A stretch of 39,186 nt of DNA from Bacillota bacterium. GTDB taxonomy: Bacteria > Bacillota > Clostridia > Oscillospirales > Oscillospiraceae. The position numbers and the translations under genes are program-made. The notes below the pieces were generated by a model, which did no database searches, was not told the origin of the DNA, and was given only the letters and a program-made list of their open reading frames with translations. Positions 16,761 to 24,468 of this stretch are shown piece after piece (position 1 is the first letter of the stretch; each line of letters opens with the position of its first letter). The stretch is taken from the NCBI GenBank assembly GCA_030535235.1, contig JAUNCL010000022.1, positions 1 through 39,186 of the forward strand, in the 5' to 3' direction.

Positions 16761-16925
16761 TGGCAGATGCCTTTCTCAGGCGTCCAAAAAACTTTCGCTC
16801 TCCGCAGTTTTTCTTTTCCCGTCTCTCTTCGTCCGGCGGTTTTCCGAGGAAGTCCCCATTCCCCGGCGAAGGGGGTGACTCCGGGGAAAATGCTGGAGAA
16901 AGGCCCTCTTTTTCCCCATCCACCC

Positions 16926-16959
16926 TCCGACAGCCTTTTTTGCCCCTCCTGCGTATAAT
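16926..16959 (+). promoter_or_regulatory. Candidate Spo0A-type promoter of spoIIE
   Basis: TATAAT (16954-16959) is preceded after 21 bases by CCGACA (16927-16932, 4/6 to TTGACA). The reverse complement of 16926-16932 is TGTCGGA, one mismatch from the Spo0A box TGTCGAA. The B. subtilis spoIIE promoter is known for an over-long spacer with Spo0A boxes, so the arrangement fits, but the evidence is one imperfect box. The rest of 16761-16925 shows no gene. Confidence 0.4.
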
Positions 16960-17010
16960 CTGGGCACACGGAACATATACCGAAAGGTTATCCAAACAGG
17001 AGGGATCGTC

Positions 17011-19340
17011 ATGGCAACGAAGGAGAGAACGGGAGGCAGACTGCTGGGCTTCCCCCGGGGGGACAGGGTGAATCTGTCCCGAAGGGCCTTTATGGGGGTG
17101 GCGGAACGGGCGGTGGGCTTTCTGCTGGGGGCGGTGCTGTCCGGGTCGGAGATCTTTGGGCTCTACGCCCCCTTCGGCGTGGCGGCGGTGGCGGCGTCCG
17201 GGTCAGGGTCCACGGGGTTCTGCACCTTGGCCGGGGCCTGCCTGGGCTACCTCTGCCTGGAGGGTCTCACCGACGGGATGCGCTACGCCGCCGCCGCCAT
17301 CCTGACCTACTCGGTGGCCTTCGCCTTCTACGACACCAGGGTCTACCGGAAGCCCTGGTTCATGCCGGGCATCGCCGCCCTCCTCTCTGCCATGACAGGT
17401 TTCGTCTGCCGGGCCGGGGAGGGCTGGCACGGAGAGGACCTGGTCTTCTTCGTCACCGAGGTCCTCCTCACCGCCCTGGCGGCCTACTGCTATGCCGTCA
17501 TTTTTGACCAGTGGTCCCAGGTCCTGGACCAGCCCCAGGAGATTTCCCCCCGGCAGGGGGCGGGGATCCTCCTGCTGGCCGGCACCGTCCTCATGGCCCT
17601 GGGCCGGGTGGAAATTCTGGAGACCTTCTCCATGGGCCGGCTCCTGGCGGCGGTGTGTGTCATGGTAGCCGCCCGCCGGGGTGTGGGGGAGGGCGTCCTG
17701 GTGGGGGCCTGCGGGGGCGTGGCCCTGGACCTGGCCTCGGGCCGGACGCCCTGCTGCAGTCTGGTCTTTACCCTGGCCGGTCTGGCCTGCGGCCTGTGCC
17801 GGGAGCGGGGCAAAGCGCTGGCGGCGGCGGCCTACTGGGTGGTCAGCACCGCGGCGGTGCTGTGGACCTGGGAGAGCGGCGGCATGGGTCTGCCCCTGGA
17901 GTCGGCGGTGGGGGCCCTTCTCTTTCTGCTGATCCCCCTGGGGCGGCTGGAGGAGGAGCGCCCCCAACCGGTGGCCCTGCCCCTGACCCCCGGAGATCAG
18001 GACAGCGCCCGGCGGGAGATCTCCCGTCGGATGGAGGAGATGGCCAGCGCCTTCCACACCCTCTACGACAGCGTGAAGGAGACCCTCCGCCCCGAGGATA
18101 CCAACACGGAAAACCCCGCCGGCATCTTCACCCGGGCGGCAGACCGGGTGTGTGCCCGGTGCGTCCTGAACCTGACCTGCTGGCAGAAGGACTACCAGCA
18201 GACCCGGGGGGCCTGCAACGACGCCACCGCCCCCATGCTGGAGCGGGGGCGGTCCCTGGCCACCGACTACGACGGAACCTTTTCTGCACGGTGCGTCCAC
18301 TTCCCGGAATTTTTGGGGGCGGTGAACCGGGAGCTCACCGCCTTTCTCCGGCGGCGGCAGGCCCTGCGGCGGTCCCGGGAGACCCGGCAGGCCCTGTGCA
18401 GTCAGTATGCCCGTCTGGACCAGCTCATGGCCCAGGCGGCGGCAGAGCTCTCGGCGGAGCTCACCCCCGACCAGCCCCGGCAGGCCCGCCTGGATGCCTT
18501 TCTCCGCAGCATGAACCTCTCCGGCGGGATCGTCTACTACGACAAAGAGGGCCGCCTCCGGGCGGAGACCCCGATTTCCGACGAACTGCTGAGCCGGTCG
18601 GCCCGGAAGGAGCTGGCCCAGGTTTTGGGGACGCCTCTCCGGGAGGCGGAGGAGGAGAATGGCCGTCTGGTCTTCACCCAGGCGGAGCCCTTTCGGGCCA
18701 CCGCCGCCGTGGCGGGATCCCCCCGGCAGGGGGAGGAGGTCAGCGGCGACACGGGGGCCTGGTTTCGCCGAGAGGACGGGATGCTCTTTCTGCTCCTCTG
18801 CGACGGCATGGGCAGCGGGCCGGAGGCCAAGCGGGAGAGCGCCCAGGCGGCCCGGCTCATCGAGAGCTTTCTTCGGGCGGGGATGGACCAGGACCAGGCC
18901 CTGGAGACCGTCTCCTCCGCCCTAGCCCTTCGGGGGAGGCCGGGGGGAGCACCACGGTGGATCTGCTGTCGGTGGACCTCTTCACCGGCCGGTGCCGGGT
19001 GTGTAAGCAGGGGGCCGCCCCCACCTACGTCCGCCGGGACCGGAAAATCAAGTGTGCGTCGGCCAGCTCCCTGCCGGCGGGGATCCTGGCCGGGGACCGG
19101 TCCCGGCCGGATAGCCATTCCTTCCGGGGCCAGCAGGGGGACTGGGTGGTGATGATCACCGACGGGGTCCTCTGCGGCCGGGAGGACGACTGGCTCCGGG
19201 AGATTCTGCTGGGCTACCAGGGGACAAGCCCCGGGGAACTGGCCCAGCGGATCCTCCGGGAGAGCGAGGAACGGTGCCAGGGGGAGGATGACGGCACGGT
19301 CATCGCGGTGCGCCTGGAGGCCCGGCCCGAAAAAATCTGA
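17011..19340 (+). pseudogene. spoIIE: Stage II sporulation protein E, apparent +1-base-needed frameshift
   Basis: SpoIIE is the membrane PP2C phosphatase that dephosphorylates SpoIIAA to activate sigma-F and takes part in polar septation. The first frame (17011 to about 18935) has an N-terminal block of about ten hydrophobic segments (residues about 30-320), a central domain with CVLNLTCW, and the start of the PP2C domain (LLCDGMGSGPEAKRES). The remaining PP2C part (TTVDLLSVDLFTG, GDWVVMITDGV, DDGTVIAVRL) lies in the next frame and ends at 19340. Adding one G to the run at 18932-18936 restores a continuous frame of about 776 residues ending LRGEAGGSTTVDLLS. AGGAGGG precedes the ATG. It is either a true mutation or a homopolymer sequencing error. 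Confidence 0.9.
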
Positions 19341-19399
19341 CCCCTGTGATATTTTTCTGTCTTTGTGCAGCCTGCCTCTGGTATTTTGGCCGCCGGTGT

Positions 19400-19500
19400 G
19401 GTATCCTGTCTTCGACTGGTTTCCACACCCGGTCCAACCGGTGGGAATTCCCGCCGCTGCACGGTTCGCGCGCCGTGCTCTAAATACCAAAATGGAGGCA
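19400..19500 (+). promoter_or_regulatory. Structured leader upstream of queT (possible preQ1-type riboswitch)
   Basis: Two hairpins precede queT: CACCCGGT / ACCGGTG around 19436-19455 and GCACGG / CCGTGC around 19460-19480, followed by the A-rich tail CTAAATACCAAAATGGAGG containing the ribosome binding site. queT genes are often under preQ1 riboswitches, and a small GC stem followed by an A-rich tail resembles them. However, I could not form the diagnostic pseudoknot, so the call is weak. Confidence 0.25.
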
Positions 19501-19508
19501 AAGACTGT

Positions 19509-20030
19509 ATGCGCTCGAAAACTCAACTGCTGGCCCTGAACGGGGTCATTGCCGCGTCCTACGCGGCCCTGACGCTGGTGGCGTCCGCCATGAACCTGGC
19601 CTACGGCCCCGTCCAATTCCGGTTCTCGGAGGCCCTCACCATCCTGCCCTTCCTCTTCCCCGGTACCTGGCCGGGACTCTTCGTGGGCTGCCTGATCTCC
19701 AATCTTCTGAGCCCCTACGGCCCCCTGGACATCGTTCTGGGCTCTCTGGCCACCCTGATCGCGGCCATTCTCACGGAGAAGGCAAACCACCGCTGGCTGG
19801 CCCCCCTGCCCCCGGTGCTGAGCAACGCCATCCTCATCGGCGGGATGCTGGCCTGGTATGAGGTGGGCTTTACGGCCGCCTTCCTGCCCCTCTTCGCCGT
19901 CAACGCCCTGTGGGTGGGCCTGGGAGAGGCTGTGGTGTGCTACCTGCTGGGCGGCCTGCTGATGAAGGCCATCCCCAGGGTATCCTACCTGCGGAAATAC
20001 GTCCCCGCTGCCCGGGGCGGTCTTGCATAA
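19509..20030 (+). CDS. queT: QueT family transporter (queuosine-precursor ECF S component)
   Basis: A 173-residue integral membrane protein with about five to six hydrophobic segments. It matches the QueT/COG4708 pattern: LNGVIAASYAALTLV, AYGPVQFRFSEALTILPF, GLFVGCLISNLLSPYGPLD and LGSLATLIAA. QueT proteins are the substrate-binding component of energy-coupling-factor transporters for queuine or preQ1; the shared ECF module is not in this window. ATGGAGG precedes the ATG at 19509. It follows spoIIE without a clear terminator and has a structured leader. Confidence 0.85.
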   Translation: MRSKTQLLALNGVIAASYAALTLVASAMNLAYGPVQFRFSEALTILPFLFPGTWPGLFVGCLISNLLSPYGPLDIVLGSLATLIAAILTEKANHRWLAPLPPVLSNAILIGGMLAWYEVGFTAAFLPLFAVNALWVGLGEAVVCYLLGGLLMKAIPRVSYLRKYVPAARGGLA

Positions 20031-20035
20031 GAAAT

Positions 20036-20083
20036 GATAAAACGACAGGAACCCCTGCGCGAGGGTCCCTGTCGTTTTTTATC
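20036..20083. terminator. Bidirectional terminator between queT and the shikimate-kinase-like gene
   Basis: GATAAAACGACAGG pairs with CCTGTCGTTTTTTATC, with an inner ACCC / GGGT step. T runs on both strands suit the convergent genes on either side; its right edge touches the stop codon of the minus-strand gene. Confidence 0.9.
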
Positions 20084-20588
20084 AGTTTGTCTCCTCTGTC
20101 AGCTGCCGGAGAACCAGCGCCACAGACTGCTCGATGTCCCGTCCGCCGCAGTCCGCGGTGAGGTGGGCGTACTGCTGGTAGAGGGGTTCCCGTTCCTGGC
20201 AGAGGGTTTCCAGGGTCTGGCCGGGGCGGAGGACCACCCCGCGCTTGTTCAGGTCGCCCAGCCGCTGGGCCAGGTCCTTGGGGCTCAGCTTTAGGTAGAC
20301 CACGGTGCCGATGGACCGGAGATGGGCCATGGCGGCGGGGGAGTAGACCACACTGCCGCCGGTGGCGATCACCGTGCGGTCCGGCCGGAGGGAGAGGCAC
20401 AGCCTGTTCTCCAGATCCAGGAAGCCGTCCCGGCCCCGGGCGGCGATGATCTCCCGCAGGAGACAGCCCTCCTGGGCCTGAAGGGCCAGATCCGTGTCCA
20501 GAAAGCGATAGCCCAGAGCCTTGGCCAGCAGAACCCCCAGGGTGCTCTTGCCCACGCCGGGCATACCGATGAGTATGACGTTTTCCAT
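20082..20588 (-). CDS. Shikimate kinase family protein (substrate Arg missing)
   Basis: A 168-residue P-loop kinase: Walker A GMPGVGKST, FLDTD, ATGGSVV, lid region LNKRGVVLRPGQ and EREPLYQQYA. It resembles AroK, and annotation pipelines would call it aroK. The Arg in the FR..E motif of shikimate kinases (Arg58 in E. coli AroK) is Leu here (DGFLDLENR), and the third Gly of the GGG motif is Ser. The fused AroE-AroK protein in this window keeps both. This copy may therefore act on another substrate or be a divergent paralogue. GAGAGAGGGGA precedes the ATG. It follows the small membrane protein gene on the same strand. Confidence 0.8.
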   Translation of the reverse strand: MENVILIGMPGVGKSTLGVLLAKALGYRFLDTDLALQAQEGCLLREIIAARGRDGFLDLENRLCLSLRPDRTVIATGGSVVYSPAAMAHLRSIGTVVYLKLSPKDLAQRLGDLNKRGVVLRPGQTLETLCQEREPLYQQYAHLTADCGGRDIEQSVALVLRQLTEETN

Positions 20589-20637
20589 GGGATCCCCTCT
20601 CTCTGTGTGGTGATAGCATAGTATACCACTGAGGAGG

Positions 20638-20922
20638 TCAGAAGGGAAGAGACAAAACGCCGGAAATGAAGAGCCAGACCACCGTGGTGACCGCCGCCCC
20701 GGTCAGGGCCGAAAGAAGGGGCGTCAGAAACCGACGCCGCCGGTGCCGGGGGGAGGACCGCTGGAGATAGGCGTTGGCCACCTCCTGGGCCTGCTTGAGG
20801 ACCTGCTCCTCCGGGGCCTTGTCGTCCAGGGCGTTCTCCCGCAGGAGGAAGATGGCCTGCTCGAAGCCCTTGGCGTCCGGGGACGTCACCACCACCACCC
20901 GGCGTGCCACACCTTTTACCAT
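20638..20922 (-). CDS. Small C-terminally anchored membrane protein, probably forespore-expressed
   Basis: A 94-residue protein: the first 65 residues are soluble (RRVVVVTSPDAKGFEQAIFL and a helical region), then a basic stretch PRHRRRR and one membrane helix (LLSALTGAAVTTVVWLFI). The ATG at 20922 has AAGGAG at the right distance; an upstream GTG at 20931 would overlap that site. A sigma-G-like promoter (20950-20979) precedes it, so expression in the developing spore is inferred. I recognise no named family; it may be a conserved Oscillospiraceae sporulation protein. Confidence 0.7.
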   Translation of the reverse strand: MVKGVARRVVVVTSPDAKGFEQAIFLLRENALDDKAPEEQVLKQAQEVANAYLQRSSPRHRRRRFLTPLLSALTGAAVTTVVWLFISGVLSLPF

Positions 20923-20949
20923 GGATACCACTCCTTTCCTTGTCCCTTC

Positions 20950-20979
20950 CAGTATGGACGGCGGAGAGGAAAACTATGC
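20950..20979 (-). promoter_or_regulatory. Sigma-G-type promoter of the small membrane protein
   Basis: Minus strand GCATA (20975-20979), exactly 18 bases, then CATACTG (20950-20956). The B. subtilis sigma-G consensus is roughly GHATR - 18 - CATNHTA. The arrangement matches the promoter before spoVAC in spacing and in the -10 box. Confidence 0.6.
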
Positions 20980-21098
20980 GGGATTTTTCGTCGTTGGTAC
21001 AGAGAATCGGGTGGGTGGTATGACGAACGTGGGTTGGGCCGATGACCACATCGGCCCGCAGTTTGTCGAAAAAGCCTTTCAGTGTTGGCTGTCACGCT

Positions 21099-21123
21099 GT
21101 AGGGCGGGGGCTTGCTCCCGCCG
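21099..21123 (+). repeat. REP-like GTAGGG repeat, solo copy
   Basis: Identical at its core to 8433-8457 and 12391-12415 (GTAGGGCGGGGGCTTG, then CTCCCGCC). It lies in the 700-base gene-poor stretch between the small membrane protein and pdxS. That stretch also contains a GGGCCGATG / CATCGGCCC hairpin at 21036-21057 and the response-regulator remnant; 21264-21560 shows nothing I can name. Confidence 0.75.
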
Positions 21124-21192
21124 CCGCCCGAAGGGCAGGAACCATGCTCCCGTGCGACCAGCCGGTGGGTGCGCACAGATGTGATATGGGCC

Positions 21193-21263
21193 TTATCCCC
21201 GGAACCGGTAGCCCACGCCTCAGACGGTCTCTATGGACTGGATGTGCTTGATGTGCGCTGTCA
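21193..21263 (-). pseudogene. Remnant of an OmpR-type response regulator 3' end
   Basis: The minus strand reads GTGACAGCGCACATCAAGCA, then CATCCAGTCCATAGAGACCG, then TCTGAGGCGTGGGCTACCGG and TTCCGGGGATAA. This encodes VTAHIKHIQSIET, then V, a stop where W is expected, then GVGYRFRG and a final stop. The intact regulator at 34785 ends VTVHIKHIR...HIQYIETVWGVGYRFRG. The remnant lacks the segment between the two HI repeats and has TGG changed to TGA. It is a decayed fragment of a paralogue, about 70 bases long; nothing else of the gene is recognisable nearby. Confidence 0.75.
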
Positions 21264-21623
21264 CGCACCTGGGTGCCCCGCAGCGTGTAAAAGTATGATG
21301 CCCGAAAAATTAACACAAAAACAGTTTTCTCTTGAAAACAGGCAGGATTCCCCATGGCAGCGGCGCTGGTCCCGGGAAGGGTTTCCGGCGTTCGGGACGT
21401 TCGCCCGTCAGAACGTGGGCAACGGGGGCGCAGACAGCAAACTGACCATATATCCAGAAGAAAAACTGCGCCGGTTTACATGGTCAGATTTTCCGTTGAC
21501 CTCTCCCAGCCCTTTTGGTGAGGGAAAAGTGACCTTCCGAAAAAGCTGAAAACTGAGGATTTTGATATAGCCAGTTTCTGATACAATACACCCATCAACA
21601 AAAAAACAACGAGGTGATCCGGT

Positions 21624-22499
21624 ATGGATAAGAGCAGATATGAACTGAACAAGGAACTGGCCCAGATGCTCAAGGGAGGCGTCATCATGGATGTGACCAC
21701 CCCCGAGCAGGCGAAAATCGCCGAGGCCGCCGGGGCCTGCGCCGTCATGGCCCTGGAGCGCATCCCCGCCGACATCCGGGCCGCCGGCGGCGTGTCCCGC
21801 ATGAGCGACCCCAAGATGATCCGGGGCATTCAGGAGGCCGTGTCCATCCCCGTCATGGCAAAGTGCCGCATCGGCCACTTTGTGGAGGCCCAGATCCTGG
21901 AGGCCATCGAGATCGACTACATCGACGAGAGCGAGGTCCTCTCTCCCGCCGACGACGTGTATCACATTGACAAGACCCAGTTCAAGGTCCCCTTCGTCTG
22001 CGGCGCCCGGGACCTGGGCGAGGCCCTCCGCCGCATCGCCGAGGGGGCCTCCATGATCCGCACCAAGGGCGAGCCCGGCACCGGCGACGTGGTCCAGGCT
22101 GTCCGCCACATGCGGGCCATGAACAAGGAGATCCGCCGGATTCAGAACCTGCGGGAGGACGAGCTCTTCGAGGCCGCCAAGCAGCTGCAGGTCCCCCTGG
22201 ATCTGCTGCGGTACGTCCATGAAAACGGCAAGCTACCCGTGGTGAACTTCGCCGCCGGCGGCGTGGCCACTCCCGCCGACGCCGCCCTGATGATGCAGCT
22301 GGGGGCCGAGGGCGTGTTTGTGGGCTCCGGCATCTTCAAGTCCGGCGACCCCGCCAAGCGGGCCGCTGCCATCGTCCAGGCCGTCACCAACTACACCGAC
22401 GCCAAGCGCATCGCCGAGCTGTCCACCGACCTGGGCGAGGCCATGGTGGGCATCAACGAGGACGAGATCGCCCTGCTGATGGCAGAACGGGGGAAGTAA
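21624..22499 (+). CDS. pdxS: Pyridoxal 5'-phosphate synthase, lyase subunit
   Basis: Builds PLP from ribose 5-phosphate, glyceraldehyde 3-phosphate and ammonia delivered by PdxT. The 291-residue TIM-barrel protein has [84 protein letters not shown] and [19 protein letters not shown] with GSGIF. These are near-invariant, with the active-site lysines present. GAGGTGATCC precedes the ATG. A TACAAT at 21582-21587 is a possible -10, with no good -35 at the usual spacing. It is one base from pdxT. Confidence 0.96.
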   Translation: MDKSRYELNKELAQMLKGGVIMDVTTPEQAKIAEAAGACAVMALERIPADIRAAGGVSRMSDPKMIRGIQEAVSIPVMAKCRIGHFVEAQILEAIEIDYIDESEVLSPADDVYHIDKTQFKVPFVCGARDLGEALRRIAEGASMIRTKGEPGTGDVVQAVRHMRAMNKEIRRIQNLREDELFEAAKQLQVPLDLLRYVHENGKLPVVNFAAGGVATPADAALMMQLGAEGVFVGSGIFKSGDPAKRAAAIVQAVTNYTDAKRIAELSTDLGEAMVGINEDEIALLMAERGK

Positions 22500-22500
22500 G

Positions 22501-23058
22501 ATGACCGTTGCTGTGCTGGCCCTTCAGGGGGCCTTCCTGGAGCATGAAAAAATGCTGGAAAAGCTGGGGGCGGATTGGTTCGAGATCCGCCAGCCCAGAG
22601 ACCTGGACCGGCCCTTCGACGGGTTGATTCTCCCCGGCGGGGAGAGCACCACCATGGGCAAGCTCCTCCGGGACCTGGACCTGTACGAGCCCCTGCGGGC
22701 CAAGATCCAGGGCGGCCTGCCAGTGTACGGCACCTGCGCGGGCCTCATCCTCCTGGCCGAGACCGTGGACGGCGGCGTTCCCTGCTTCGCCACCATGGAC
22801 ATTGCGGTCAAGCGCAACGCCTATGGCCGCCAGCTGGGCAGCTTTTATACGGAGGCCCAGTTCCAGGGGCTGGGGAAGATCCCCATGACCTTCATCCGCG
22901 CCCCCTACATCGCCGCCGCCGGCCCCAAGGCCCAGGTGCTGGCCGAGGTGGACGGACACATCGTGGCCGCCCGCCAGGGGAACCAGCTGGTCACCGCCTT
23001 CCACCCGGAGCTGAGCGACGACCTGTCGGTCCACCGGTATTTCCTGGATATGCTGTAA
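22501..23058 (+). CDS. pdxT: Pyridoxal 5'-phosphate synthase, glutaminase subunit
   Basis: Glutamine amidotransferase that supplies ammonia to PdxS. The 185-residue protein has LALQGAFLEHEKML, LPGGESTTMGKLL, the nucleophilic Cys in YGTCAGLILLA, and the His/Glu of the triad in AFHPELSDD. All match the family. It starts one base after the pdxS stop and ends at a strong terminator, so the pair forms its own operon, making the cofactor needed by PLP enzymes such as the nearby dpaL product. Confidence 0.95.
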   Translation: MTVAVLALQGAFLEHEKMLEKLGADWFEIRQPRDLDRPFDGLILPGGESTTMGKLLRDLDLYEPLRAKIQGGLPVYGTCAGLILLAETVDGGVPCFATMDIAVKRNAYGRQLGSFYTEAQFQGLGKIPMTFIRAPYIAAAGPKAQVLAEVDGHIVAARQGNQLVTAFHPELSDDLSVHRYFLDML

Positions 23059-23068
23059 TAATGATAAC

Positions 23069-23111
23069 GCAAGAGAAACCGTCCACCGTGCCAGGTGGCG
23101 GTTTCTTTTTT
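23069..23111 (+). terminator. Terminator of the pdxS-pdxT operon
   Basis: GAAACCGTCCACC pairs with GGTGGCGGTTTC, followed by TTTTTTGC. It overlaps the -35 element of the spoVAC promoter by one or two bases. Confidence 0.9.
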
Positions 23112-23140
23112 GCATGACCACAGCCCAACCGGGACATACT
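23112..23140 (+). promoter_or_regulatory. Sigma-G-type promoter of spoVAC
   Basis: GCATG (23112-23116), exactly 18 bases, then CATACT followed by G (23135-23141). It matches the sigma-G pattern GHATR - 18 - CATNHTA except for the last base. spoVA genes are known sigma-G targets in B. subtilis. Confidence 0.65.
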
Positions 23141-23158
23141 GGAAACGAGGTGATATCC

Positions 23159-23611
23159 ATGGATCTAAATAAGCTGACCAACGAGGAATACAACGCCTAT
23201 GTGTCCGCCAAGGCAAAGCCCTCCCCCATGGGGAAAAATATGGTGTGGGCCTTCCTGGTGGGGGGGCTCATCTGCGTCATCGGCCAGGGGCTGATGGACT
23301 TTTACAAGAGCCGGGGCCTGGGGGTGGAGGCGGCGGGGACGGCGGTGTCCGTGACCCTCATTTTCGTCACCGCTCTTCTGACGGGCATCGGGGTCTTTGA
23401 TCTGATCGCCAAGCGGGCCGGGGCGGGGACCCTGGTTCCTATCACCGGCTTTGCCAACGCCATGGTGTCCCCGGCCATGGAGTTCAAGCAGGAGGGCTTT
23501 GTCACTGGCACGGCAGTGAAGCTCTTCACCGTGGCAGGGCCTGTCCTGGTCTACGGCATCTCCGCCAGCGTGATTTACGGGATCATCCTCTGGCTGATAA
23601 AGATCTTCTGA
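23159..23611 (+). CDS. spoVAC: Stage V sporulation protein AC
   Basis: SpoVAC is a membrane protein of the channel that moves dipicolinic acid into the spore and out at germination. The 150-residue protein matches it in length and motifs: NMVWAFLVGGLICVIGQGLM, a second pair of hydrophobic segments (TLIFVTALLTGIGVFDLIAK), GAGTLVPITGFANAMVSPAM and a last helix ending IILWLIKIF. The start at 23159 follows GAGGTGAT; the longer frame from 23114 would include the promoter. spoVAD and spoVAE do not follow, which is unusual for this gene. Expression in the forespore is inferred from the promoter. Confidence 0.88.
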   Translation: MDLNKLTNEEYNAYVSAKAKPSPMGKNMVWAFLVGGLICVIGQGLMDFYKSRGLGVEAAGTAVSVTLIFVTALLTGIGVFDLIAKRAGAGTLVPITGFANAMVSPAMEFKQEGFVTGTAVKLFTVAGPVLVYGISASVIYGIILWLIKIF

Positions 23612-23665
23612 CCCAAAAGGCTCTCCTCTCAGGGGAGGCATCGGCGTTGGTCAATATATTTGGGG

Positions 23666-23694
23666 TTGACGAACGGTGCATTTGGTGGTAATAA
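23666..23694 (+). promoter_or_regulatory. Promoter of the DUF554 gene
   Basis: TTGACG (23666-23671), a 17-base spacer, and TAATAA (23689-23694), about 43 bases before the start codon. A CTCC...GGAG hairpin at about 23620-23640 may weakly terminate spoVAC. Confidence 0.65.
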
Positions 23695-23736
23695 TAAAAA
23701 CCGAATCACACCATAAGAAAAGCAGGGGAAACAAGT

Positions 23737-24414
23737 ATGCTGGGTACCATCGTCAACACATCCACCATCCTGGCCGGCAGCGTCATCGGCAGTGTCTTCA
23801 AGAAGGGATTAAAGGAAAAGCACCAGAACGCCCTGTTCACTGCCATGGGTCTGGCCGCCGCCGGGCTGGGCATCAATGCGGTGGTCCAGAACATGCCCAA
23901 GAGCAACTACCCCGTGCTGTTTATCGTGAGTCTGGCCCTGGGCGGCCTCCTGGGGACTACCTGGGATCTGGAGAACCGCTTCCAGTCCCTGGCCGACCGG
24001 TTCTCCACCGGCCAACTCAGCAAGGGTCTCTCTACGGGCATCCTGCTCTTCTGCATCGGGACCCTGTCCATCCTGGGCCCCATCCAGAGTGCCCTCTACG
24101 GGGACAACACCTATCTCTTCACCAACGCCACCCTGGACTTCGTCACCTCCATGGTGCTGGCCTCCACCTACGGCATTGGTATGGCGCTCACCGCCGTGGT
24201 TCTCTTCTGCTGGCAGGGGAGCATCTACCTGCTGGCCACGGTGCTGGGGCCCTTCATGACCCCCGACATGATGACCGAGCTGTCCATCGTGGGCGGTTTC
24301 CTCATCGCCTGCTCCGGCCTGTCCATTCTGAACATCAAGGACTGCAAGACCATGAACATGCTGCCCTCTCTGGTGATTCCCATTGTGTTCTGCGGCGTCA
24401 TGTCCCTCCTCTGA
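23737..24414 (+). CDS. DUF554 family membrane protein
   Basis: A 225-residue protein with about seven membrane segments and the DUF554 N-terminal signature MLGTIVNTSTILAGSVIGSV followed by FKKGLKEKHQNALFTAMGL. Further family-like blocks are GGLLGTTWDLENRF, LFCIGTLSILGPIQSALYGD and SMVLASTYGIGMAL. A role in transport has been proposed for the family, but no substrate is established. It is a single-gene unit with its own promoter and a convergent terminator. Confidence 0.88.
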   Translation: MLGTIVNTSTILAGSVIGSVFKKGLKEKHQNALFTAMGLAAAGLGINAVVQNMPKSNYPVLFIVSLALGGLLGTTWDLENRFQSLADRFSTGQLSKGLSTGILLFCIGTLSILGPIQSALYGDNTYLFTNATLDFVTSMVLASTYGIGMALTAVVLFCWQGSIYLLATVLGPFMTPDMMTELSIVGGFLIACSGLSILNIKDCKTMNMLPSLVIPIVFCGVMSLL

Positions 24415-24424
24415 GCAAAAAGAC

Positions 24425-24468
24425 ATCCCCAAGGTTCGCGTAAATTGATCGAACCTTGGGGATATTTT
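24425..24468. terminator. Bidirectional terminator between the DUF554 gene and dpaL
   Basis: ATCCCCAAGGTTCG pairs with CGAACCTTGGGGAT; ATTTTTA follows on the plus strand and TGTCTTTTTG on the minus strand. Confidence 0.9.

Noticed and set aside
21112-21549. 145-residue plus-strand frame before pdxS
   Set aside because: It overlaps a REP-like repeat and the decayed response-regulator fragment; no start signal or recognisable protein features.
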